8,627 bases of DNA from NCBI GenBank assembly GCA_916719935.1, contig CAKAPY010000044.1:1-8627 (forward strand), given 5' to 3'. Shown here one piece after another: positions 1 through 6,310 of this stretch. How positions within the stretch are numbered: the stretch's first letter is position 1; every line of letters begins with the position of its first letter. Source of the DNA: an uncultured Actinomyces sp. (GTDB lineage Bacteria; Actinomycetota; Actinomycetes; Actinomycetales; Actinomycetaceae). The position numbers and the translations under genes are program-made. The notes under the pieces are model-generated. The model saw nothing but the letters and a program-made list of their open reading frames with translations, was not told the DNA's origin and did not search any database.

Positions 1-966
1 CAAGAGGCCACACCAAACAAAAGCAAAAAGAATCTGGGGACTTTCCTGATTGGCCTTGGAACAACGGCGGATAATCTTGTGATCACCATGCTGATCAGCA
101 GGGACTTTCGCCACCGCGCGGGGATCATGACTGCCATTTTCTCCACGATGATCGATGTGATGATCGCGGCCTCGACGGCTTTTACCTTTCCCCTAGTTGC
201 CTATATCGGCTGGCAAGGTGCTGCTGGCGTATGGGGAGTTGGTCCAGCTCTACTTGCCCTAGTGGCCTGCTTGATTGTCTACCCCCTCAAACATCCAGGG
301 ATCCGGCCGTTTCTGGCACGCAAGGCAGGTTGGAAGCTTCGCTCAGACGATGCGCTCGTCACCACTGAAGCGACCACGGCCTCGGAAATCTATCGCTGGC
401 CAATCGCTTGGCTCATGGCGCTTGCTTTCGCAATCAATACTTTCTGCTATTTCGGTGTTGCCGCGTGGTTGCCGCGGATCTTGGCAGAAATGCTGCAGAT
501 GAACAGTACCGATGCCGGATTTGCCGCCTCGATCTACCACGTTATTGGAGTTATTGCGCCTCTGACAATGATGGCCGTTCAGCGATTGATCCGCGGCCAA
601 ACGTCGACGATCCTGGGGATCGTCTCTTGTGCATGGCTTCTCATGCCCCTTGGGATGCTCCTGCTTCCCTCCTTGTGGGTTGTGTGGAGCGCGTGCGGGG
701 GACTGGGTCAAGGTGCATTCTTCTCAATTACCTTTACGCTGGTTATTGAACGCACGGCCACTACGGCGCAGACACGAACGCTTTCGGCGCTCGTCCAAAG
801 CCTTGGTTATGGTCTTGGTGCGTTGGGACCGTGGGCTATTGGGCGCATGTTCGATCTGACAGCGAGCTGGTTTTGGCCCTTCATCGTGTTGACGATACTG
901 ACAGGAAGCCTTGTTGTGATTTCTCAAGTTGTTGCCCGCTCGACCTCCAGGCCGCACTCGCGATGA
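1..966 (+). CDS. MFS transporter, CynX/NimT-like, 5' partial
   Basis: This is the C-terminal part of a 12-helix major facilitator superfamily permease of the inner membrane. The reading frame is open from base 1, so the gene starts upstream of the window; 321 residues are visible, against roughly 400 for the family, so only the first two or three helices are missing. The visible part starts near a Gly-rich helix (GLGTTADNL) followed by an ISRDF loop. That resembles the GNxxxPxLIKRDF region of CynX/NimT-type carriers. Hydrophobic helices follow around residues 53-97 (two), a basic/acidic central loop near 98-130, and then about six more helices to 315. The tail is short and basic (ARSTSRPHSR). 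CynX relatives move small anions or nitroimidazole-type compounds, but the substrate here cannot be read from sequence. The stop codon overlaps the hemW start by 4 bases, suggesting co-translation. The MFS call is sure; the CynX-like subfamily is likely. Confidence 0.85.
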   Translation, partial: QEATPNKSKKNLGTFLIGLGTTADNLVITMLISRDFRHRAGIMTAIFSTMIDVMIAASTAFTFPLVAYIGWQGAAGVWGVGPALLALVACLIVYPLKHPGIRPFLARKAGWKLRSDDALVTTEATTASEIYRWPIAWLMALAFAINTFCYFGVAAWLPRILAEMLQMNSTDAGFAASIYHVIGVIAPLTMMAVQRLIRGQTSTILGIVSCAWLLMPLGMLLLPSLWVVWSACGGLGQGAFFSITFTLVIERTATTAQTRTLSALVQSLGYGLGALGPWAIGRMFDLTASWFWPFIVLTILTGSLVVISQVVARSTSRPHSR

Positions 967-2231
967 GTCCAGCACAGCCAGACGGTCAGCCCTGGGATCC
1001 ACACGGCGTACTTCTTCCGCACCTTGCCGAAACGAGCGCTCATCGCCCATTGTCGATCTATGTCCATGTCCCTTTTTGTCAGGTGCGCTGTGGGTATTGC
1101 GACTTCAACACCTACACGGTGGGTTTCGGTCCCGGTGCAGACCGCGTGAGCTACGACTCCAGCGCGCTCGCGGAAATGAGCCTAGCTGCGAGAATTCTCA
1201 GCGATGCTCAGATGCCTGCACGCCCGGCCTCGAGCATTTTCTTCGGCGGAGGAACACCCACCCTTCTTGACCCCACCGCACTGGCTCGCCTGCTCGACGG
1301 CATTCGTCAGAACTTTGGGATTGCTCCCGGTGCAGAAGTCACGGTGGAGGCCAATCCCGAAAGCGTTGACGAGGCTGTTCTTGAACGCCTGCATGAGGCT
1401 GGGTTTACCCGCGTGTCATTTGGTATGCAATCTGCTGTCCCCGCGGTATTGCGCACGCTGGACCGTCGCCATGATCCAGCAAAACTTCCCGGACTTGTTG
1501 TGGCTGCTCGTCAGCTAGGTTTAGATGTCTCTGTTGATCTCATTTACGGTGCTCCGGGTGAAAGTCTGCAGGATTGGGAGGTTTCTCTTTGCGAGGCCAT
1601 CGCGATGGAACCGGACCACATCAGTGCGTACGCGCTGGTCATTGAAGAGGGAACCAAGATGGGAATGCAGGTAGCCCGCGGAGAGCTGCCCATGCCAGAC
1701 CCTGATGATGAGGCCTCGAAATATGAAATTGCCGATCGCCTGCTGGGCGAAGCCGGATACGCCTGGTATGAAATCTCTAATTTTGCCCGGCGAGAATCGG
1801 GAGAAGAAGGCTGCCCATCGACTCAGCTTCGTCATGCCTCGAGACACAACCTTGCCTATTGGCGTGACTGGGATTGGTGGGGGTTCGGACCCGGAGCGCA
1901 CTCTCATGTCGGTCGCTATCGCTGGTGGAATGTCAAGCATCCCTCCGCTTATGCGCAACGCGTTACTCAGGGGCTTTCCCCCGCGCAGGCAGGTGAAATT
2001 CTTGATGCGCAAACGCGAGAAATGGAACGTGTTTTGCTCGCAGTGCGCACCAGTGAAGGGGTGGAAGCTCCTCGCGCTGGAGCCGAGCGCGACACTTTCC
2101 TTCAAGCTCTCCCGACTTTGGCCTCGGAAGGGCTTATCGAGGCAGCTCCCGCCGCCCAAGGCCGCGCGATCGTGACCCTTCAGGGACGCCTATTGGCGGA
2201 TTACGTGACCCGCTGCCTCTTGGGTTACTGA
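963..2231 (+). CDS. hemW: HemW, radical-SAM family haem chaperone (HemN-like)
   Basis: A 422-residue protein of the HemN/HemW radical-SAM family. The iron-sulphur motif is C39-x3-C43-x2-C46. The position two residues after C46 is Phe48, where true coproporphyrinogen oxidase HemN has a fourth Cys; this marks it as HemW, which binds haem and is proposed to deliver it to respiratory proteins. The SAM-binding GGGTP follows at 95-99, then VEANPES, FGMQS, DLIYGAPGES and the HemW-type HNLAYW with a GFGPGAHS stretch. The C-terminus has the winged-helix-like end of the family. ATG at 963 was chosen because it overlaps the transporter stop as ATGA and gives the N-terminal extension of about 30 residues usual in actinobacterial homologues. 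The frame is open further upstream to 831, but that lies inside the transporter. No strong Shine-Dalgarno is visible, so initiation probably depends on coupling. The older misannotation as oxygen-independent coproporphyrinogen oxidase should be avoided. Confidence 0.93.
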   Translation: MSPAQPDGQPWDPHGVLLPHLAETSAHRPLSIYVHVPFCQVRCGYCDFNTYTVGFGPGADRVSYDSSALAEMSLAARILSDAQMPARPASSIFFGGGTPTLLDPTALARLLDGIRQNFGIAPGAEVTVEANPESVDEAVLERLHEAGFTRVSFGMQSAVPAVLRTLDRRHDPAKLPGLVVAARQLGLDVSVDLIYGAPGESLQDWEVSLCEAIAMEPDHISAYALVIEEGTKMGMQVARGELPMPDPDDEASKYEIADRLLGEAGYAWYEISNFARRESGEEGCPSTQLRHASRHNLAYWRDWDWWGFGPGAHSHVGRYRWWNVKHPSAYAQRVTQGLSPAQAGEILDAQTREMERVLLAVRTSEGVEAPRAGAERDTFLQALPTLASEGLIEAAPAAQGRAIVTLQGRLLADYVTRCLLGY

Positions 2232-2298
2232 GTCTTTGCGGCTACTGAGTTAGGAGTCGCACAACTTCTCCGCTTCCGAGTGTTGAAGCGTGCCAGGA

Positions 2299-2310
2299 GC
2301 ACTCGCACTC
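2299..2310 (+). repeat. tandem GCACTC hexamer before DUF3097 gene
   Basis: GCACTC occurs twice back to back (2299-2304 and 2305-2310). GAGTG lies upstream at 2278-2282, and CGAGTG (2277-2282) with CACTCG (2300-2305) forms a perfect 6-base inverted repeat with a 17-base spacer. GCACTC is also the core of the CIRCE half-site seen before hrcA in this window. The arms here are in the opposite order to CIRCE and the spacing is wrong, so this is not a canonical CIRCE. Its role is unknown: operator, weak hairpin or chance. Confidence 0.4.
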
Positions 2311-2311
2311 A

Positions 2312-2317
2312 TAGTGT
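2312..2317 (+). promoter_or_regulatory. candidate -10 hexamer for a leaderless DUF3097 mRNA
   Basis: TAGTGT fits the TANNNT form of actinobacterial -10 boxes and ends 6 bases before the GTG at 2324, which would put the transcription start on or next to the start codon. There is no Shine-Dalgarno before that GTG, which agrees with leaderless translation, common in Actinobacteria. No good -35 stands at the normal 16-18 base distance; TTGAAG at 2283-2288 is 23 bases upstream. Speculative. Confidence 0.3.
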
Positions 2318-2323
2318 TGTGCG

Positions 2324-3220
2324 GTGACTTCAGATATGTACGGGACAAATATCTTTGAATTCGACCCGCACCGCGATGGGCCGGGTGCTCGGCGACCGCG
2401 CTCGGTGGAAGTACCCATCGAATACGGCATGGTGCTTGAGGATATTTCCTGTGGATGGGTTGGCGCGGTCACTCGCGTCGAAAAATCCGGGGGAGTGCAC
2501 CTGGTTGAGCTTGAAGACCGTCGAGGCCGGAAGCGTTCATTCCCCCTAGGAGGCGGGTTTTGGCTGGAGGGCAAGCCGATTATCGCCCTCCCTCCGAAGG
2601 CCGCTCCCGCTCAAAAAGCTCCTGCACTCACCACTCCGGGTGGCCGTGCGCTGACGAATTCGGGGTCGATCGCCCCCGAGAAGCGAGTGGCTCGGGTTGC
2701 CAGGCAATCGCGCATCTGGGTTGAAGGCCGTCACGATGCGGAACTGATCCAGCACGTGTGGGGCGAGGACCTAGCCGATGTTGGCGTTGCCGTGCAGCTT
2801 CTAGAAGGCGTGGATCACTTAGAGGAAATCCTTGAGGTTTTTGGACCCACAAAAACCGTCCGCGCAGGAGTCTTGGTTGATCACCTGGTCCCGGGCTCCA
2901 AGGAATCGCGCATTGCCGAGGCCGTATCTACCCTTTGGAAAGACGCGGTGTTGGTAGTCGGGCACCCCTTCGTTGATATTTGGCAAGCTGTGAAGCCGCA
3001 GCGCCTGGGGCTCCAGGCGTGGCCGGATGTTCCCAGAGGGACCGATATTAAGCACGGAACCTTGGAATACTTGGGGTGGCCTCACGCAAACCAGGCGGAT
3101 ATTGCTCAGGGCTGGAAGCGGATCTTGTCAACCGTTCGTAACTACAAGGATCTTGAACCTGCACTTTTGGGTCGGGTGGAAGAACTCATTGATTTTGTGA
3201 CGCAGCCGGGTTTGGAATAA
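2324..3220 (+). CDS. DUF3097 family protein, actinobacterial conserved
   Basis: A 298-residue soluble protein that I recognise as DUF3097, a family found mainly in Actinobacteria and without an assigned function. No signal peptide or membrane helix is visible. Residues about 27-85 look like a small beta-barrel (VLEDISCGWVGAVTRVEK, then LEDRRGRKRSFPLGGGF). A Pro/Ala-rich linker runs to about residue 120. The main domain begins IWVEGRHDAEL (131-141) and continues with LVDHLVPGSKESRIAEAV (from about 184), VVGHPFVDIWQAVKP, WPDVPRGTDIKHG and ends in LEPALLGRVEELIDFVT. The VEG-x-x-D plus D-x(4)-G pair recalls a TOPRIM fold, treated separately as a finding. GTG at 2324 is preferred, giving MTSDMYGT; the in-frame ATG at 2336 (residue 5) is the alternative, and neither has a Shine-Dalgarno. 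The gene stands between hemW and hrcA, its usual neighbourhood in Actinobacteria as I know it, with gaps of 92 and 91 bases. Family call is confident, function unknown. Confidence 0.88.
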   Translation: MTSDMYGTNIFEFDPHRDGPGARRPRSVEVPIEYGMVLEDISCGWVGAVTRVEKSGGVHLVELEDRRGRKRSFPLGGGFWLEGKPIIALPPKAAPAQKAPALTTPGGRALTNSGSIAPEKRVARVARQSRIWVEGRHDAELIQHVWGEDLADVGVAVQLLEGVDHLEEILEVFGPTKTVRAGVLVDHLVPGSKESRIAEAVSTLWKDAVLVVGHPFVDIWQAVKPQRLGLQAWPDVPRGTDIKHGTLEYLGWPHANQADIAQGWKRILSTVRNYKDLEPALLGRVEELIDFVTQPGLE

Positions 3221-3266
3221 CTCGGTGGAAAGTGTTGATGAGGGGACGAAAAAGGTAATCCCGCGG

Positions 3267-3272
3267 TAAACT
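3267..3272 (+). promoter_or_regulatory. putative -10 box of the hrcA-dnaJ promoter
   Basis: TAAACT matches the TANNNT pattern and would set transcription start near 3279, inside the CIRCE element whose left arm overlaps it. That is the expected geometry for HrcA repression. The -35 is poor: about 17 bases upstream there is only GGACGA (3244-3249), while TTGATG (3235-3240) is 26 bases away. The -10 assignment is therefore supported mostly by position. Confidence 0.4.
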
Positions 3273-3297
3273 GGCACTCAGATAGTGTGAGTGCCAA
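3271..3297 (+). promoter_or_regulatory. CIRCE operator, HrcA-binding inverted repeat
   Basis: The left arm CTGGCACTC (3271-3279) and right arm GAGTGCCAA (3289-3297) flank a 9-base spacer. Eight of nine arm positions pair perfectly (TGGCACTC with GAGTGCCA). The CIRCE consensus is TTAGCACTC-N9-GAGTGCTAA; the spacer length and the GCACTC/GAGTGC core match exactly, with G/C in place of A/T at the third outer position. It ends 14 bases before the hrcA start and directly precedes the ribosome-binding site, so it can act as transcriptional operator and would lie at the 5' end of the mRNA. Confidence 0.95.
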
Positions 3298-3300
3298 ATG

Positions 3301-3307
3301 AGGGAGG
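3301..3307 (+). promoter_or_regulatory. strong ribosome-binding site of hrcA
   Basis: AGGGAGG sits 4 bases before the ATG at 3312. It is the strongest Shine-Dalgarno in the window. It fixes the hrcA start and suggests that, when CIRCE is free, the repressor is translated efficiently. Confidence 0.8.
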
Positions 3308-3311
3308 ATGA

Positions 3312-4328
3312 ATGAACGACCGTCGTCTGGACGTTCTGCGTGCCATCGTGTCCCAGTATGTCCACACACGCGAACCCGTTGGATCTAAAGCGATCGCGCA
3401 ATCTCAAGACCTCGGGGTATCTTCGGCCACTATTCGTAACGATATGGCCGTCCTTGAAGAAGCCGGGCTGATCTACCAACCTCATACCAGTGCGGGACGC
3501 GTGCCGACGGATAAGGGCTATCGTGCCTTCGTTGATCAGCTGTCCACTCTCAAGCCAATGAGTCCGGCAGAACGCCAAGCTGTCGAAAAATTCTTGGCAC
3601 ACGCGCAGGATTTAGACGATGTCGTCATGAATACCGTGCGTTTGCTTGCTCAAGTGACGCACCAGGTGGCGCTGATTGAATACCCGGTTCATGCGCGCTC
3701 GACGCTCAGCCGAATTGAATGCGTTGACCTGTCAGATCAACGCTTACTGGTTGTTGTCATTACCCAGCAAGGCAAGGTCTTTGAACGCCTGCGTGAGATG
3801 CCTCAGGACATCACTCAAGATGATCTTTTGGCTGTTCGCGCGGTTCTTAATGCTGCCTATCAGGGGATGAGCGCTGCTCAGGTGCGTGCGCATTGCGAGG
3901 CGCTCTCTCAGACACTTCCCCCGACGCTGCTTGCATTTGCAACAGAGATTAGTGACACCGTCGCGACTTTGCTTCAGGGAGAGCCCTCCTCGCGCATCGC
4001 AATGGCAGGAATGTCGAATCTTGCGCGCAGCGGTGTTGATTTCCACGACATTGCACCGGTCTTGGATGCTTTGGAAGAGCAGGTTGTCCTTCTTCGTCTT
4101 TTTGCTGAGATGGATGAAGGTAACGGCGATGTTCATGTCTCCATTGGCTCTGAAAACGGTCACGATGCTTTCGTTGAAACCTCTCTTGTCTCCGGAACCT
4201 ATGCCTCCGGAGAAAACTCGGCGCACCTTGGGGTTCTTGGCCCCACGCGCATGGACTACGCCTCGACAATGTCCACGGTCCGCGCCGTGGCCTCGTACCT
4301 CTCTAAATTCCTGAATTCGACACACTGA
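3312..4328 (+). CDS. hrcA: HrcA, heat-inducible transcription repressor
   Basis: A 338-residue repressor that binds CIRCE elements and keeps chaperone genes off until heat or misfolded protein occupies the chaperones that help it fold. The winged helix-turn-helix is at the N-terminus: LDVLRAIVSQYVHTREPVGS (6-25), then the recognition region SSATIRNDMAVLEEAGLI (37-54) and the family signature TSAGRVPTDKGYR (59-71). The rest is the GAF-like ligand/dimer region, with QQGKVFERL near 156, and the usual end LGPTRMDYASTMSTVRAVASYLS. Length and start fit the family. A CIRCE stands just upstream, so the gene almost certainly represses itself and dnaJ, which follows after 21 bases. Whether groES, groEL or dnaK elsewhere are also controlled cannot be seen here. 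Confidence 0.97.
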   Translation: MNDRRLDVLRAIVSQYVHTREPVGSKAIAQSQDLGVSSATIRNDMAVLEEAGLIYQPHTSAGRVPTDKGYRAFVDQLSTLKPMSPAERQAVEKFLAHAQDLDDVVMNTVRLLAQVTHQVALIEYPVHARSTLSRIECVDLSDQRLLVVVITQQGKVFERLREMPQDITQDDLLAVRAVLNAAYQGMSAAQVRAHCEALSQTLPPTLLAFATEISDTVATLLQGEPSSRIAMAGMSNLARSGVDFHDIAPVLDALEEQVVLLRLFAEMDEGNGDVHVSIGSENGHDAFVETSLVSGTYASGENSAHLGVLGPTRMDYASTMSTVRAVASYLSKFLNSTH

Positions 4329-4349
4329 ACGGGTTACAAAAGGACATTT

Positions 4350-5468
4350 GTGAACGACGATTACTACGCAATCCTTGGAGTTTCTCGCGACGCTGACCAG
4401 AGCGAGATTAAGAAGGCCTATCGCAAGAAGGCCCGCGAAACTCACCCCGATTATGGCGGGGATGAGGAAGCCTTCAAGGCCGTGTCGGTTGCCTATGAAA
4501 CCCTCTCCGACCCAGAAAAACGTCGCATGTACGACATCGGTGGCCCCGATGCTGCGCGTGGTGGCGGTTACGGTGCCGAATCCTTCGATTTTGGTGACAT
4601 TCTGACGACGATGTTCGGCGGTGCCTTTGGCGGTGGCTTTGGTGGAAACCAAGGCCCGGCGTCGCGAACTCGCCAGGGCCGCGACCAGCTGACTCAGGTT
4701 GCAATCACTTTGAAGGACGCGGCTTTTGGCACTCACCAGCAGGTTTCGCTCAATACCTATGTGACCTGCGAAGTCTGCCATGGAGCCATGTGCGAACCGG
4801 GAACCGAAGCAGTGACCTGTGCGACCTGTAAGGGACAGGGATACTCGATTCAGCAGCAGCGCACCATGCTGGGAACCATGCAAACTCAGGTTCCCTGCCC
4901 AAGCTGTCAGGGCTATGGGACCGTCATTGAACACCCCTGCCACGAGTGCTCCGGTCAGGGACGCGTTCGTGCGCATCGCACCTTGACCATTGATATCCCC
5001 GCCGGCGCGGGCGACGGAATGCGCCTGCGTCTTGCCGGACAGGGCGAGGCCGGTCCCGGTGGCGGTCCCAATGGCGATCTCTACGTCGACATTGTCGAGA
5101 AGCGCGATCCTACTTTCTCGCGTCAGGGGGACGACCTGTACATGACGGTGACCGTTCCCATGACCGCAGCTGCCTTGGGAAGCACGTTTGAGCTGGAGAC
5201 CTTGGACGGCGCCCAGTCCGTGACCATTCAGCCCGGTACGCAGCCTGGCGATGAGGTTCGCTTGGATGGACTGGGCGTTGGCCATCTCCAACGCCCCGGT
5301 CGCGGAGACCTTCACGTCGCAATTAACGTTGAAATCCCGCGTAAACTGGATGACCGCTCACGCGAGCTCCTCGAAGAGCTCTCCCAGGTTCGCGGAGAAG
5401 AAAGCGTCCGCCCTGAAAAACGCGGATCCTCCTTCTTCGACAAGCTTCGCGAAACCTTCGGCGCCTAG
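4350..5468 (+). CDS. dnaJ: DnaJ, Hsp40 co-chaperone (hrcA-linked type)
   Basis: A 372-residue type I J-protein that stimulates DnaK ATPase and hands over unfolded clients. The J domain covers about 1-68 with the essential HPD at 32-34. A Gly/Phe-rich linker follows (about 74-105) containing a DIF-like DFGDILTTMFGG. The zinc region has four Cys pairs: C140/C143, C157/C160, C183/C186 and C197/C200. The first pair reads CEVCHGAM, so the final Gly of CxxCxGxG is lost while both Cys remain. The C-terminal client-binding barrels run from about 208 to 340, including GEAGPGGGPNGDLYVDI. GTG at 4350 is the start, with AGGAC at 4341-4345 in front and an N-terminus NDDYYAILGV that fits the family. Many Actinobacteria carry a second DnaJ in the dnaK operon; this is the hrcA-linked one (inferred from neighbours). 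It is probably co-transcribed with hrcA and rsmE. Confidence 0.97.
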   Translation: MNDDYYAILGVSRDADQSEIKKAYRKKARETHPDYGGDEEAFKAVSVAYETLSDPEKRRMYDIGGPDAARGGGYGAESFDFGDILTTMFGGAFGGGFGGNQGPASRTRQGRDQLTQVAITLKDAAFGTHQQVSLNTYVTCEVCHGAMCEPGTEAVTCATCKGQGYSIQQQRTMLGTMQTQVPCPSCQGYGTVIEHPCHECSGQGRVRAHRTLTIDIPAGAGDGMRLRLAGQGEAGPGGGPNGDLYVDIVEKRDPTFSRQGDDLYMTVTVPMTAAALGSTFELETLDGAQSVTIQPGTQPGDEVRLDGLGVGHLQRPGRGDLHVAINVEIPRKLDDRSRELLEELSQVRGEESVRPEKRGSSFFDKLRETFGA

Positions 5469-5484
5469 TAAGGACATCAGCTGT

Positions 5485-6309
5485 ATGACGCTTCCGGTTT
5501 TCATCGCCCCCGACGCCGACACATTGCGTGCCTGCGCGTGCGGAGATTCCTACGTTTTAGACGGGGATGAAGGCTTTCACGCGGCAACCGTTCGACGGAT
5601 CGATGTCGGAGCCATGCTCGATGTCGTTGATGGGACGGGGCTTCGTGCCCGCTGCACGGTTATTGACCGCGCAAAAAAGGCCCTGACGCTGCGCATTGAC
5701 CACCTTGAACACGAGGATCAGCCTGGGGTTGAGCTGCTGTTGATCCAAGCGCTCTCAACGGGTGGACGCGATGAAATGGCCATCGAAATGGCAACGGAAG
5801 TTGGCGTTGACGCAGTAATGCCGTGGCAGGCAAATCGCAGTGAGGTTCGCTGGAAGGGTGAAAAAGCCGCGAAGGGTATGCGAAAGTGGGAATCCACCTT
5901 ACGATCAGCGACGAAACAATCGCGGCGCGCAGTTATCCCACGCCTTGAAGAAACCCGTTCATCCGCTGCCTTAGCGCAGTGGATTGCGCAGACCACTCAA
6001 GATGGTGCTTGGGTTCTGGTCTGTCACGAGAGTGCCGATCAGCGCCTGAGCGAGCTCCTTACTCAGCTGCGCGGGCTTAGTGCCCACGCCTCGTCGGCCT
6101 CGTCGGCTTCAGCCGCGGGGTCCCAGCCCTCTTGTCCTCCCAAGATTGCCGTCATCGTTGGCCCTGAAGGTGGGGTTGACCCCGATGAGCTTTCTCTTTT
6201 CGAGGCAGCGGGAGCGAAAATCTGCCTGCTGGGAAACACCGTCCTTCGCGCTTCAAGCGCCGGACCCGTTGCGCTTTCACTGATCAGCGACGCTATTGGG
6301 AGATGGTGA
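5485..6309 (+). CDS. rsmE: RsmE, 16S rRNA m3U1498 methyltransferase
   Basis: A 274-residue SPOUT-class methyltransferase that uses SAM to methylate N3 of U1498 (E. coli numbering) in assembled 30S subunits. A PUA-like N-terminal domain (about 1-75) precedes the SPOUT domain. Family motifs are EMATEVGVDAVMPWQANRSEVRW (about 105-127), the W-x(6)-A-x-x-QSRR stretch, GPEGG at 226-230, and the knot segment LLGNTVLRASSAG (248-260), where many relatives outside Actinobacteria read LR-x-ETA. Between the two SPOUT halves there is a Ser/Ala-rich insertion (about 202-216) made partly by a 9-base tandem repeat. ATG at 5485 has AAGGA at 5470-5474 about 10 bases before it and lies 16 bases after the dnaJ stop; the frame is open upstream but within dnaJ. 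Its end lies 1 base before the phoH start. Confidence 0.94.
   Translation: MTLPVFIAPDADTLRACACGDSYVLDGDEGFHAATVRRIDVGAMLDVVDGTGLRARCTVIDRAKKALTLRIDHLEHEDQPGVELLLIQALSTGGRDEMAIEMATEVGVDAVMPWQANRSEVRWKGEKAAKGMRKWESTLRSATKQSRRAVIPRLEETRSSAALAQWIAQTTQDGAWVLVCHESADQRLSELLTQLRGLSAHASSASSASAAGSQPSCPPKIAVIVGPEGGVDPDELSLFEAAGAKICLLGNTVLRASSAGPVALSLISDAIGRW
6088..6105 (+). repeat. 9-base tandem repeat inside rsmE
   Basis: GCCTCGTCG occurs twice in a row, followed by a partial third copy (GCTTCA). It encodes Ala-Ser-Ser twice and then Ala-Ser in a flexible insertion of RsmE. Being a multiple of three, a change in copy number would keep the frame. Confidence 0.7.
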
Positions 6310-6310
6310 C

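Noticed and set aside
831..962. Longer hemW reading frame starting at 831
   Set aside because: This 44-codon extension would lie wholly inside the transporter gene and gives residues unlike HemW; the ATG at 963 overlapping the stop is far better.
1521..2159. A 212-codon open frame on the - strand inside hemW
   Set aside because: Antisense shadow of a well-conserved gene; no family resemblance and no start signals.
2304..2323. Second CIRCE element before the DUF3097 gene
   Set aside because: Only a GCACTC core is present; there is no GAGTGC at the required 9-base spacing and the arms pair over 4-5 bases only. Kept as a repeat, not as a CIRCE.
3221..3270. Terminator after the DUF3097 gene
   Set aside because: No stable stem followed by a T-run is visible between 3221 and the CIRCE, so some read-through from upstream into hrcA cannot be excluded.
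4273..4290. Inverted repeat CCACGG-N6-CCGTGG near the end of hrcA, possible terminator
   Set aside because: It is inside the coding region, about 35 bases before the stop, and no T-run follows; conserved residues of HrcA (STVRAVASY) explain the sequence.
3744..5315. A 523-codon open frame on the - strand across the hrcA end and nearly all of dnaJ
   Set aside because: It lies antisense to two unmistakable conserved genes, its translation is low in recognisable motifs and rich in Arg, Gly, Ala and Ser, and no ribosome-binding site or promoter supports it. Long antisense frames are expected from the codon bias of GC-rich genes.
6296..6310. TTG start for phoH at 6296
   Set aside because: It lies inside rsmE and overlaps the GGGAG that serves the ATG at 6311; the extra residues LGDGD are not expected in the family.
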